A stretch of 64,000 bases of DNA from an uncultured Poribacteria bacterium (GTDB taxonomy: Bacteria > Poribacteria > WGA-4E > WGA-3G), in contig OX638316.1 in assembly GCA_951812525.1 (NCBI GenBank), forward strand, positions 2,970,506-3,034,505. Reading direction: 5' to 3'. How positions within the stretch are numbered: position 1 is the first letter of the stretch; every line of letters starts with the position of its first letter. Below the pieces are notes generated by a model. That model was not told where the DNA came from. It made no database searches and worked only from the letters and a program-made list of their open reading frames with translations. This document shows positions 26,571 through 34,921 of the stretch, in pieces. The translations under genes were made by a program, and so were the position numbers.

Positions 26571-28730
26571 GTGGAAAGAGAAGACGATGTTCAGTTGATT
26601 CACAGCGTTTTGTCAGGCGACGACGCAGCATTCAACACTTTAGTTGAAAAATACCAAAAAGGCGTTCATGCCCTTGCGTGGCGGAAAGTCGGTGATTTTC
26701 ACTATGCAGAGGAAATTACACAAGATACCTTCCTCCGCGCATATCAAAACCTTTCAACACTCAGAAATCCCCATCAGTTTCCTGGGTGGTTGTACGTCAT
26801 TGCGAATCGGCTTTGTCTGAATTGGATACGCAAACAAAAACCTGCGATGCAATTGCAATCATTGGAGGGCACACCTATGGAAGAGGTGGATAAATCTGCT
26901 TATACACGTTACGTATTGGAACGGCGCGAGACAGAAGCAACCGAACATCGTTATGAAATCGCCAAGAAACTTTTGGAAAGATTGCCTGAGAGTGAGCGGA
27001 CAGTAATGACGCTCCATTATCTCGGTGAAATGACAACAAAGGAGATTGGCAAATTCTTGGGAGTGTCAGTGGGCACGATAAGGACTCGGCTCCATCGCGC
27101 ACGAAAACGGTTACAAGAAGATCAGGAACTCTTGATTCAAGAAGTTCTCGGTGGTGTGCAGATACCAGCGAACATAAGTCAGAACATTATGCGGCAAATT
27201 GCTGATATGAAACCGGCACCCACTCAGGCTGCGAAACCGCTGCTCCCTTGGGCAGCTTTCGGTGCCGTTGCCGTCCTAATTCTATTGCTAATCGGTGTGA
27301 ACAATCAACATCTTATCCGCTTCCAGAGACCCTATAGTTTCGAGGCAACCTCCGAACCCACGATTGAAATTGTTGAAGAGCTTACCGTCTTGGAAAGTAA
27401 CACGAAACCAGCATTGCGGAATCAAGTTGGACGTGCTATCGCTACAGCCGGTAAAGTTACCAGTAACGGCTTACAGTTTTCCGAGAGCGTCTCAACATCC
27501 AAGGCACCGATGCATCCATCGGACACTGCAGCGTGGATGCCTGACCCGGCATTGCGTGCCGCTGTGCGAGAGGTGCTTGGGATACCTACAGATGTCCTAT
27601 TGACGAAGGATAATCTACACCGGCTGAAGCGTCTTATACTCAGTGGAAAAGGTATTGCTGATATAAAGGGATTGGAATTTGCCCAAAATTTAGTACATTT
27701 ACATTTAGGTGATGAAGGTAATTATGTTATGGACTTAAGTCCTCTCGCCACACTGACTTCCCTGATGTATCTCAATGTAGGTGCTAATCAAGTAGTAGAT
27801 CTGCGACCTCTCACGAACCTAACGAATCTAACCGGGTTAAGTCTCTGGAATAATCAAGTAACCGACATATCTCCGCTGCGTTCACTGACTTCACTTGTCT
27901 ACCTGAATTTGGCTAATAATCGTGTAAGCGATCTCAGTTCACTTACGAATCTGATAAACTTAGAAACGTTAGACCTTTTTGACAACGAGATTCTTAGCGT
28001 TGTTCCACTCACAGATATGAAAAATCTAAAGCACCTGATCCTTACAGAGAATCATATTGAAGACTTTAGTCCACTGGCGGGGCTTGCGAGTTTACGGGAA
28101 TTGCGGATCAAGCGGAATCCAATAATAGACTTGCACCCACTCTCCGAACTGGATCTCACAGACCTGAAATACGATCCTGTCCTGGATCCAGCAAGCCGAG
28201 CCTTTCCTTCGGAGTCATGGATACCCGATGCTGGGTTGCGAGCGGCGGTTCGCGGTGAACTCGGACTCCTACCCGATGTTCCGTTGACGAGAGAATATAT
28301 GCAACAACTTTATTATCTCTATGCGCATGACCTGGGCATTTCTGACATCACGGGGTTAGCGTTCGCAACAAATCTTAGAGAATTGCACCTGAGTAAAAAT
28401 CCGATAACAGATCTGCGACCACTTTCCAACCTAACGAACCTTGAAAGCTTACATCTCTGGGCACTTTCTCCAAATACACCGACACTTGACCTACGACCGT
28501 TGGCAACTCTCATCAACTTAACGAAACTCTCTCTGGCGAATAGTAGGATTTCGGATGTAAGTCCGCTATCGGGGTTAAAGCAACTTCGTAGCTTGCACCT
28601 TTCACATAACCACATTTCAGACCTCCGTCCACTTGCTGGATTGGCGCAACTCCGGACATTGTTAATCCAGGGGAATACGATAACAGATTTCACACCCCTT
28701 GCTGGATTGTCCCTTATACACCTGAAATAG
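26571..28730 (+). CDS. ECF sigma factor fused to a transmembrane helix and extracytoplasmic LRR domain
   Basis: A 719-residue protein in one uninterrupted frame. Residues 10-90 are sigma region 2 ('FHYAEEITQDTFLRAYQNL', 'FPGWLYVIANRLCLNWIRK'). Residues 132-182 are region 4 with its helix-turn-helix ('LPESERTVMTLHYLGEMTTKEIGKFLGVSVGTIRTRLHRARKRL'). A single membrane helix spans 226-244 ('PWAAFGAVAVLILLLIGVN'). After a spacer come two LRR blocks, 320-545 and 546-719, each opened by the N-cap 'PD.(A/G)LRAAVRE.LG'. By topology, sigma would be inside and the LRR outside. The start is GTG 26571 with GAGGAG upstream. No anti-sigma gene is adjacent, so the membrane part may control the sigma part directly. 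Confidence 0.92.
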   Translation: MEREDDVQLIHSVLSGDDAAFNTLVEKYQKGVHALAWRKVGDFHYAEEITQDTFLRAYQNLSTLRNPHQFPGWLYVIANRLCLNWIRKQKPAMQLQSLEGTPMEEVDKSAYTRYVLERRETEATEHRYEIAKKLLERLPESERTVMTLHYLGEMTTKEIGKFLGVSVGTIRTRLHRARKRLQEDQELLIQEVLGGVQIPANISQNIMRQIADMKPAPTQAAKPLLPWAAFGAVAVLILLLIGVNNQHLIRFQRPYSFEATSEPTIEIVEELTVLESNTKPALRNQVGRAIATAGKVTSNGLQFSESVSTSKAPMHPSDTAAWMPDPALRAAVREVLGIPTDVLLTKDNLHRLKRLILSGKGIADIKGLEFAQNLVHLHLGDEGNYVMDLSPLATLTSLMYLNVGANQVVDLRPLTNLTNLTGLSLWNNQVTDISPLRSLTSLVYLNLANNRVSDLSSLTNLINLETLDLFDNEILSVVPLTDMKNLKHLILTENHIEDFSPLAGLASLRELRIKRNPIIDLHPLSELDLTDLKYDPVLDPASRAFPSESWIPDAGLRAAVRGELGLLPDVPLTREYMQQLYYLYAHDLGISDITGLAFATNLRELHLSKNPITDLRPLSNLTNLESLHLWALSPNTPTLDLRPLATLINLTKLSLANSRISDVSPLSGLKQLRSLHLSHNHISDLRPLAGLAQLRTLLIQGNTITDFTPLAGLSLIHLK

Positions 28731-28833
28731 AGTGAGTGCTGCAAGGTGGCATTGCTGGGACCGACAGTCCTTGATTCTATTTAGGACACCGACTTCTATT
28801 CCGTTATTTGTAGACAATAAAGGAGAAAGCCTC

Positions 28834-29340
28834 ATGTTTCGTGTATCCGCCTTTTTCATCGCAACCCTACTACTTTTCAGCGCGATACCTGCTAGTCTCG
28901 CACAACAGAACCTTATGCAAGCACAAGCAGAAGCCGATGCGCTAAGGGATGTAAATCGCGATATGAAAGAAAGTTTGTGGTTTGCGTTGGGACTGGTGGG
29001 TAGCAGTGTGGGAACTGTCACTGGCTGTGTCAGCGGGATTTTAGGAGGATTCCTCATGGATTTCGATAGCCTCTATTTTGGAGCCGACCCAGTGACGGTT
29101 TGCGGCCTCACAGGGACTATCGTTTTCGGTGTCTTGGCGGTGCCGATCAGTGTTCACATGTATCCGCATAGTCCAAGTCCGCCATCGGAACGATTCCTCG
29201 GTAAAACCCCCGAATATGTCGCAGCCTATACCCAAGCCTATAGATCGAAAGCAATATCGCTTCGGAAAAAGTTGGTAACCGCAGGATCCATCACCTCTAA
29301 CTTAGGCATTTTGACCCTACTGATGAATTCGGGTTTATGA
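28834..29340 (+). CDS. Secreted/membrane protein, paralogue a
   Basis: A 168-residue protein. ATG 28834 has AAAGGAG upstream and begins a signal peptide ('MFRVSAFFIATLLLFSAIPASLAQQ'). A Gly-rich hydrophobic segment ('LGLVGSSVGTVTGCVSGILGGFLM') and a second one ('VCGLTGTIVFGVLAVPISVHMY') look like membrane helices. They are followed by 'PPSERFLGKTPEYVAAYTQAYRSKAISLRKKLVTAGSITSN', which is closely matched by the next gene. It is the first gene after the sigma-LRR fusion (103-base gap). The family is not recognised; the 'GK(S/T)PEY..(I/A)YTQAY' block is its signature. Confidence 0.78.
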   Translation: MFRVSAFFIATLLLFSAIPASLAQQNLMQAQAEADALRDVNRDMKESLWFALGLVGSSVGTVTGCVSGILGGFLMDFDSLYFGADPVTVCGLTGTIVFGVLAVPISVHMYPHSPSPPSERFLGKTPEYVAAYTQAYRSKAISLRKKLVTAGSITSNLGILTLLMNSGL

Positions 29341-29368
29341 GTTCGCAACACCTCCAAGGAGAGACTGT

Positions 29369-29881
29369 ATGTTCCGTGTATCCGCCTTTTTCATGGCAAT
29401 CCTATTACTTTTCAGTATGATGCCTGTCAGTCTCGCACAAGAAAACTCCGTGCAAGTACAAGCAGAAGCCGATGCAAGTTCTGATATGTCAGATAGCTCA
29501 AAAGTTGAGTGGTTTATATCAGGTGGATTAGGAAGTACTGTTGGTTGCTTCCTCGGCTGTGCTGGAGGATGTTTCTTAGGGGGCTTGGTACGTCATGGTG
29601 ACGCGCAGGAAAATTACGCCCTCGCAGGTGCTATCCTTCTCGGTGTTTGTGCAGTGCCAACCGCTGTTTTTGTATACCCACACAACGTAACGCCGCCACC
29701 GGAACGGCTCCTTGGCAAATCCCCTGAATATATTGAAATCTATACCCAGGCTTATAAATCAAGAACAACATTACTGCGTAAGATATTCGTAACTGCCGGA
29801 TCTATCACCAGCAATTTAGTCCTTATGACTATGATAACGTGGATCGGGCTTAGGGCTTTGAGTGAACCAGACATTCCATAG
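29369..29881 (+). CDS. Secreted/membrane protein, paralogue b
   Basis: A 170-residue paralogue of the preceding gene, 28 bases downstream, with almost the same signal peptide ('MFRVSAFFMAILLLFSMMPVSLAQ'). Two Gly/Cys-rich hydrophobic segments ('GGLGSTVGCFLGCAGGCFLGGL', 'YALAGAILLGVCAVPTAVFVY') precede the shared block 'PPPERLLGKSPEYIEIYTQAYKSRT'. RBS AAGGAGAG precedes the ATG. Tandem duplication is likely. Function unknown; probably an inner-membrane or periplasmic protein. Confidence 0.78.
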   Translation: MFRVSAFFMAILLLFSMMPVSLAQENSVQVQAEADASSDMSDSSKVEWFISGGLGSTVGCFLGCAGGCFLGGLVRHGDAQENYALAGAILLGVCAVPTAVFVYPHNVTPPPERLLGKSPEYIEIYTQAYKSRTTLLRKIFVTAGSITSNLVLMTMITWIGLRALSEPDIP

Positions 29882-29912
29882 TGTCCTTTTTGGATATCTG
29901 GAGGCAGACGAA

Positions 29913-30500
29913 ATGAAAAATAGAATCGGTATTGCCATTATTGCACTTCTTAGTATTCTCGCCAGTTGCTTCTTTATCGTTGGATGCACGCCTTTCCCTG
30001 GGTATATCACCATCGACTCACGGTCGGAATTGATGCAGCCGACGTTCTATGTGTGTGATGATCCATATTTTCGAAAACGATTGAGGATTGGGCATATTAA
30101 AGTTGAGAAACAGCTACGTTCCTCTGAAGAGACAAAGCGATGGGAGTTGGACGCGCCTCTGAACGATGGTCAAACGGTTTGGGAACTGGAATTAGGATAC
30201 TCTGATACTTTTATTTTTGCACTCTTGCAGTTGCTGTGGAGACCAACCGCATCTTCTCTGACTTATGGAGAAGTACCATGGGGCTATCAGGAGAAAGTGA
30301 AACCCTTACCTCTTGAACCGGAAGAACTTTATATTCTCTCGATGAACACAGCGTATGGGTTTAGAGATACAGCACCTCTGAGATTTATTATTCGTTTGAA
30401 CGATACAGGTGTCCCGGACCGGCTGGAATATAGCGTGGGAACCCCCTCTCGGTGGAACGATATCTTCTTTCAGACAGAATCTAATTTAAAGCTTTATTAA
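29913..30500 (+). CDS. Putative lipoprotein
   Basis: A 195-residue protein. ATG 29913 with GGAGG upstream starts a lipoprotein signal peptide whose lipobox is 'FIVGC-T' (Cys 26 or nearby). The mature part is strand-rich ('FYVCDDPYFRKRLRIGHIKVEK', 'WELELGYSDTFIFALLQLLW', 'EELYILSMNTAYGF') with no known domain. It begins 31 bases after the preceding stop and may be cotranscribed with the two secreted paralogues. Confidence 0.72.
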   Translation: MKNRIGIAIIALLSILASCFFIVGCTPFPGYITIDSRSELMQPTFYVCDDPYFRKRLRIGHIKVEKQLRSSEETKRWELDAPLNDGQTVWELELGYSDTFIFALLQLLWRPTASSLTYGEVPWGYQEKVKPLPLEPEELYILSMNTAYGFRDTAPLRFIIRLNDTGVPDRLEYSVGTPSRWNDIFFQTESNLKLY

Positions 30501-30601
30501 AGTGCTTTCGCCGAAATGAACGAAATTTTTCGCCCAAGTTGCGAATGGACAATAAGCAACTTTTTTATTTCTTACATTCGCGGAAAAGGAGTGAAACAGG
30601 C

Positions 30602-31621
30602 ATGTTGAATGGAAAAGTACTTTGCATAAGCATTATTGGCGTTCTCGCGGTGGGTCTGTCGGGATGTGGATGTTTCGGTGGATGTCTGTCAGGGTGCGGA
30701 TGTCTGCGAGGTGGTGGCTGTGTTTTTCCATCTACGTCCAATACGCTGGATAATCTGCACGTGGCGTTGTACAGCGAAGCGGAAGCCCTATTTTATGAGG
30801 ATGAATACAGAGCGGCGGTTGAGAAGTATGAGCAAGCATTTAAAATTCGCCCTCGCCGGACAAAGGTTATTGATGTCAACTACATTCCGCGGTTTAAATA
30901 CCGTATCGCTTTATGCTATGCGAAACTAGCGGAAACCGAAGATGATGTTTCTCTTTATCTCAAAGCAGAGGCGGCAGTCAGGGAAAGCTACCAAACCGCA
31001 ATCCTCCAAGACGATCAGATGCATATCCTTTATCTTTGGGGCTACATCCTTTTCAAGCAAACACGCTATGAGGAATCCCGTACCAAATACGAAAAGGCAA
31101 TTGAGATCTCTGTGCAGCAGAGAGAGCTGAGTTACTTTACGGCTGAATTGTATCGGCTTGGTAAAGTGTATTTGGCAGTAGGTGATGAAGCTGTCGCACG
31201 ACGAGTATTTGCGCAGCTTGAAGCGCGAATTGATGATATTGGAAGTGATCTCTTATATGCGCTTGGGGAAACGTATCTGGAACTCAATGATGAAACCACC
31301 GCACGACGAGTATTTGCGCAGCTTGAAGCACGAATAATTAATTATGTTAGTTATGATATCGTGTGCCGACTTGGGAAAACGTATAGGGAGATGGGTGATG
31401 AAGCTGCCGCACAACGGGTATTTGCACAGCTTGAGCGGAAAATTGATGATGCCTTACAGAGCGGATTCCCTTATATTGCGGATGAGTTGTACCGGCTTGG
31501 GCAAGCGTATATGGAGCACGGTGATGCAGCCAATGCACGCCGCACATTTGAGCAGTTTCTGGAGCACTACCCCGACTCGTCTTACAAAACTGAGGTGGAA
31601 CGCTTGCTTGAAAAACAGTAA
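30602..31621 (+). CDS. TPR lipoprotein with Cys/Gly-rich N-terminus
   Basis: A 339-residue protein. ATG 30602, behind AAGGAG, starts a lipoprotein signal ('VLAVGLSGC'), followed by an unusual Cys/Gly-rich stretch ('GCFGGCLSGCGCLRGGGC'). Residues about 50 to the end carry TPR-type repeats ('ALYSEAEALFYEDEYRAAVEKYEQAF', 'HILYLWGYILFKQTRYEESRTKYEKAI'). Three near-copies of 'LGKVYLAVGDEAVARRVFAQLEARIDD' follow (nt 31159-31450), the repeated nt blocks pointing to recent internal duplication. An in-frame TTG at 30539 would add a leader that hides the signal peptide. It is probably an outer-membrane assembly or cell-surface scaffold. Confidence 0.82.
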   Translation: MLNGKVLCISIIGVLAVGLSGCGCFGGCLSGCGCLRGGGCVFPSTSNTLDNLHVALYSEAEALFYEDEYRAAVEKYEQAFKIRPRRTKVIDVNYIPRFKYRIALCYAKLAETEDDVSLYLKAEAAVRESYQTAILQDDQMHILYLWGYILFKQTRYEESRTKYEKAIEISVQQRELSYFTAELYRLGKVYLAVGDEAVARRVFAQLEARIDDIGSDLLYALGETYLELNDETTARRVFAQLEARIINYVSYDIVCRLGKTYREMGDEAAAQRVFAQLERKIDDALQSGFPYIADELYRLGQAYMEHGDAANARRTFEQFLEHYPDSSYKTEVERLLEKQ

Positions 31622-31664
31622 GTATAACCACAGAAACCAGCACGGAGAAGGAACGGAGACATAA

Positions 31665-32272
31665 ATGGAATTCCTTATTTCTTATATTCTTCTTGTTCTT
31701 TCTGTGGTAGTTTGGTTTCTCTTCATTTTTTTTATTGCCACTGTTTTGTATCTATGGATTTCGTTTTTTTTCGGGCTTTTCCCGTCAACGAAGTGCCCCA
31801 ACTGTGCAAAAACGACAAGAACAAAGGCTACCAGATGTCCACGCTGTGGGAGTTCTCTGAAAGAGGAACCGCCTCAAGACGAATCAGAAGGTATGAATGC
31901 CGAACTTTACGCTCGCATCAAAATTTCATAGCAAGATGGTGGCGTGAACCCAAGGAAAAACTCAATCCAGAAACGCAATTGTCGAATGACTTAGGTATAT
32001 ACGGTGGCGATGGTGTTGAATTGATTGCGGCATTTTGTGAAGAATTCGACATTCAAAATACGAGTAAGATTGATCTCACCGAACATTTCGCTCCAGAAGG
32101 ATGTGACCTATTGGGGCTGTTTTTTTTTTCGTTTGGAATATATGTTTTTTTATATTATTTATTCTTTGACAGAGAAAAACTCAGAGAAGAACCAGAAGGT
32201 ATTACGCCGCTTACCTTGCGAGATTTAGTAAAATCGGCTGAAGCGAAAAGGTGGATACCACCAGAGGCATAG
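31665..32272 (+). pseudogene. Frameshifted membrane zinc-ribbon / DUF1493 protein
   Basis: Two frames that together make one sensible protein. Frame 1 (31665-31931) encodes a long N-terminal hydrophobic region, a zinc ribbon 'KCPNCAKTTRTKATRCPRCGS', and then 'MNAELYARIK'. It stops at TAG 31929. Frame 2 continues without a start codon as 'NFIARWWREPKEKLNPETQLSNDLG.YGGDGVELIAAF', the opening of an acyl-carrier-like DUF1493 domain, followed by a membrane helix (near 32120-32165). The join lies in the run ATCAAAATTTC at 31917-31927; one extra A would restore a single frame. This is either a real single-base loss or a homopolymer sequencing error. Confidence 0.75.
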
Positions 32273-32347
32273 TTTTGAGAAGTAGCGTCAAAACTTGCAA
32301 ACTACAATTAAGTTACAACTATTTTAACGCAAGTTGCCACCTTTGTA

Positions 32348-32396
32348 ACACAATCTGTTAGATTATGTCTGGGATGGTGCAAACTAACAGTTTACG
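32348..32396. repeat. Palindrome family A, diverged copies
   Basis: 'ACACAATCTGTTAGATTATGT' followed 13 bases later by 'GCAAACTAACAGTTTACGC', both with the CTGTTAG/CTAACAG core of family A in opposite orientation. They lie in the 233-base gap before the Gly-rich paralogues. Confidence 0.55.
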
Positions 32397-32505
32397 CTAT
32401 GAAACCTCTGTGGATAGTCAACTCCGTTCAATGAAAAACGGTGTCTGTATGCCCAAAATCTTGTAAGTAGCAACTTGGGTTATATTATAAAAAGGAGCAT
32501 CTATA

Positions 32506-32985
32506 ATGTTTAGTTTACGCGACAAGTTGAAATATATGGCTTTAGGATCTTTGATAGCCCTTGGCGGGTTAGTATTTGGTAATATGAACAATGATACTGA
32601 TGCACAATCTGAATCTAAAACGATTGATGAACTGACCGTCCAGCAGCTAACTGTGCTTAAGGACATAACCGTGATAGCGGACGATGGAGAGCATAAAGTT
32701 GTTATATTTTCGAATGAAAATGGTGGAAAGGTAATGTGTTTAGGTCCCGGAGGAAAAGATGCTATTGCTGGTGCTGTCCTTGAGATTGGTGAGTCCGGTG
32801 GAGTTGTAGGCGTTCGGGGTGGAAAGGGCGGTAGTGCGGGTCTCTCGGTTGGTGAGGAGGGTGGAAGGGTAACCATTGTTTCTGCGTCTGGGACAGGTGC
32901 TGCTGCCATGAATATAGTTGAAGGGGACGGTGTTGTCTACACAAGAGATAGGTTCGGTGAGTTCCGTTCATGGGGACAGCAGTAG
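32506..32985 (+). CDS. Membrane-anchored Gly-rich repeat protein 1
   Basis: A 159-residue protein, first of three tandem paralogues. An N-terminal basic stretch and helix ('LRDKLKYMALGSLIALGGLVFGNM') anchors it. The rest reads as short strands with Gly turns: 'ELTVQQLTVLKDITVIADDGEHKVVIFSNENGGKVMCLG', 'GGVVGVRGGKGGSAGLSVGEEGGRVTIVS', ending 'TRDRFGEFRSWGQQ'. This pattern suggests a beta-roll or beta-helix outside the membrane. RBS AAAGGAG with 'CATCTATA' before ATG is repeated almost exactly in front of the second copy. Function unknown. Confidence 0.78.
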   Translation: MFSLRDKLKYMALGSLIALGGLVFGNMNNDTDAQSESKTIDELTVQQLTVLKDITVIADDGEHKVVIFSNENGGKVMCLGPGGKDAIAGAVLEIGESGGVVGVRGGKGGSAGLSVGEEGGRVTIVSASGTGAAAMNIVEGDGVVYTRDRFGEFRSWGQQ

Positions 32986-33044
32986 TAGGGCGCGAACACG
33001 ATGATTTGGGAAATACACTGGAAAATCTTAAAGGAGCATCTATA

Positions 33045-33518
33045 ATGTTTAGATTACGCGAAAAATTGAAATATATAGTTTTCATGGGTTTGCTGATCTT
33101 AGCTGGGTTTATATTTGGTAATATGAACAATGATACTAATGCACAATCTGAATCTGATACAGTTGGCAAGTTGACCGTCCGGAAGTTAACTGTGCTTGAA
33201 GATATAAAAGTGATAGCCGACGATGGAGAGCCTAGAGTTGTTATCTCTTGGATTGAAAATGGTGGGAAGGTAACATGTTTGGGTCCGGAAGGGACACGTG
33301 CTGCGGATCTTGTGGTTGGCGAAATGGGTGGAGTGATAGCAGTTTTCGGTAGAAACGGGGGTGGTGCGGGTCTCTCGGTTGATGAAACGGGTGGAGCCGT
33401 AGCGATTTTCCCTGTGGATGGGGAGAATGGCGGTGCTGCCTTAAGTATATCAGATGAAGGGGAAGGTCTTATCATCACAAGGGATAGATTCGGTGAATTC
33501 CGTTCATGGGGACAGTAG
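33045..33518 (+). CDS. Membrane-anchored Gly-rich repeat protein 2
   Basis: A 157-residue paralogue of the preceding protein, with the same anchor ('LREKLKYIVFMGLLILAGFIFGNM'), the same 'KLTVRKLTVLEDIKVIADDGEPRVVIS' block and the same ending 'RDRFGEFRSWGQ'. The start is ATG 33045, behind AAAGGAG and a leader conserved with copy 1; an upstream in-frame ATG at 32970 would overlap copy 1. It contains several 'GG.V.VF...' Gly-turn units. Confidence 0.78.
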   Translation: MFRLREKLKYIVFMGLLILAGFIFGNMNNDTNAQSESDTVGKLTVRKLTVLEDIKVIADDGEPRVVISWIENGGKVTCLGPEGTRAADLVVGEMGGVIAVFGRNGGGAGLSVDETGGAVAIFPVDGENGGAALSISDEGEGLIITRDRFGEFRSWGQ

Positions 33519-33536
33519 TTAAAAGGAGAATTGGCA

Positions 33537-34019
33537 ATGTATAGATTAAGTGAAAAGTTGAAATATATGTTTTTAGGTGGATTCCTGACCGTTGCTGGTT
33601 TTATGTTTGACAACATGAACAGTGATATTGAAGCACAATTTGGCTCTGAGAGGATTGATGAATTGACCGTCCAGGAACTAACTGTGCTTGAAGACATAAC
33701 CGTGGTAGCGGACGATGGGGAACCTAGAGTTGTTATTTTTTGGAATGACAGGGGTGGACAGGTAACGTGTTTAGGTCCGGGAGAGGACGGTGATTCTGCT
33801 CAGGCGTCCCTTTTGGTTGGTATGTTCGGTGGCATTGCCGGAATTACCTCTGGACAGGGGATTGCTGGTGCGAGTCTCACGATTGGGAGGGAGGGTGGCG
33901 GCGTAACCATTTTTCCTGTGCCTGGGAAGGAAGGCGGTGCTTCCTTAGCTATAATTGATGGGGACGGTGTTGTCTTCAGAACAGATAGATTTGGTGAGCT
34001 TCATTCGTTGGAACAGTAG
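33537..34019 (+). CDS. Membrane-anchored Gly-rich repeat protein 3
   Basis: A 160-residue third paralogue, 18 bases after copy 2, with RBS AAAAGGAG. It has the anchor 'LSEKLKYMFLGGFLTVAGFMFDNM', the block 'ELTVQELTVLEDITVVADDGEPRVVIF', Gly-turn units in the middle, and the ending 'DRFGELHSLEQ'. Its divergence from copies 1 and 2 is greatest in the middle, while the anchor and 'ADDGE.(R/K)VVI' block are kept. Probably made from one mRNA with copies 1 and 2. Confidence 0.78.
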   Translation: MYRLSEKLKYMFLGGFLTVAGFMFDNMNSDIEAQFGSERIDELTVQELTVLEDITVVADDGEPRVVIFWNDRGGQVTCLGPGEDGDSAQASLLVGMFGGIAGITSGQGIAGASLTIGREGGGVTIFPVPGKEGGASLAIIDGDGVVFRTDRFGELHSLEQ

Positions 34020-34921
34020 TTAATTGGATCTTGACCCAGTGATTTCGATTTTATAGTAAAATCCGAAAATATGTGAACATAGGGTTTGAAAACATCCTTC
34101 ACCACTCCGTTTTGATGCTTTGAATCTCAACCGTTACCGCGGCACTCCAAGAAGTTAAAAGTATACAGACTTACCATCAAAAAAAGTTTGACATTTTTTT
34201 ATTTCCAATACACTTAATAGCAGTGAAATCCAAACGCGACGCACACGTCCGATGTAGAAGGCACGCAAATCGCCCAAGAACGTAGGTAGCGTCTAACTGC
34301 AGAGCGGTTTTCGTAAAAAAATCGCGTTTGGATCAGGGTTTATCGGGATTCATCGCATTTTCGGGGCAAATTTTCAGTAAAAAAAAGCTCTACGCAGTTC
34401 GCGTTTGGATTTGGGTGTACGGAGCTCCGTCCCGACTGGGTGCAAAATAGGGTCTCTTTGCATACACCTTCCCGCTCGAAGGGAATGATTAGCAATCGGC
34501 GCGCTCCCGAAGTTCGCTTTCAGCAGTCAGTAGCGGGTGTTCTTTGTCCAAAACGTCTTTCTGACGGCAGATAGCTGACAACCAATACGCAACAAAAAAA
34601 GCGGAACAGGTATCTTTCAACCCATCCCGCTCTTTTCTTTTTTCTCATCTCAACCAACGATACCCCCCGCGAAGACGATAATCACGCCAGCCTTGTCTAT
34701 TTTCTATCCATGTAGTATGATAATAGTAGAGAATCAAATCAAATTCAGAAAAGGTTCACTATGAAGTTCTGTAGTCTAATTCTCTTGTGTCTGTTGCTAT
34801 GAATAGCCGTGACCAATGCGCCGTTGTCGTGAGAACGCATTGACATACACCGAACCGGCCACTTAAGAGACCACAATTCGTCTAAACACACTTTTTTTGA
34901 TTTCAACGGGAGATTTTTAAA
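34020..34921. other. 900-base accessory gap with repeats and a signal-peptide remnant
   Basis: No intact gene was recognised. It holds three copies of the 12-mer TCGCGTTTGGAT (34228-34239 inverted; 34322-34333; 34399-34410), a CTGA-rich stretch (34520-34590), a weak bidirectional hairpin between A- and T-runs (34594-34642), and at 34761-34802 'ATGAAGTTCTGT...', a signal-peptide-like start (MKFCSLILLCLLL) that stops at once. This fits a decayed accessory segment. Confidence 0.5.
34594..34642. terminator. Weak bidirectional hairpin with A- and T-runs
   Basis: AAAAAAA-GCGG..AGGT - loop - ACC..CCGC-TCTTTTCTTTTTT. The stem is interrupted (GCGG/CCGC plus GGT/ACC), so function as a terminator is uncertain. 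Confidence 0.35.

Noticed and set aside
31917-31930. Programmed -1 frameshift at ATCAAAATTTC
   Set aside because: The run is not in register as a slippery X-XXY-YYZ heptamer (the P-site AAA would have to re-pair to CAA), and I see no downstream pseudoknot. A base loss is simpler.
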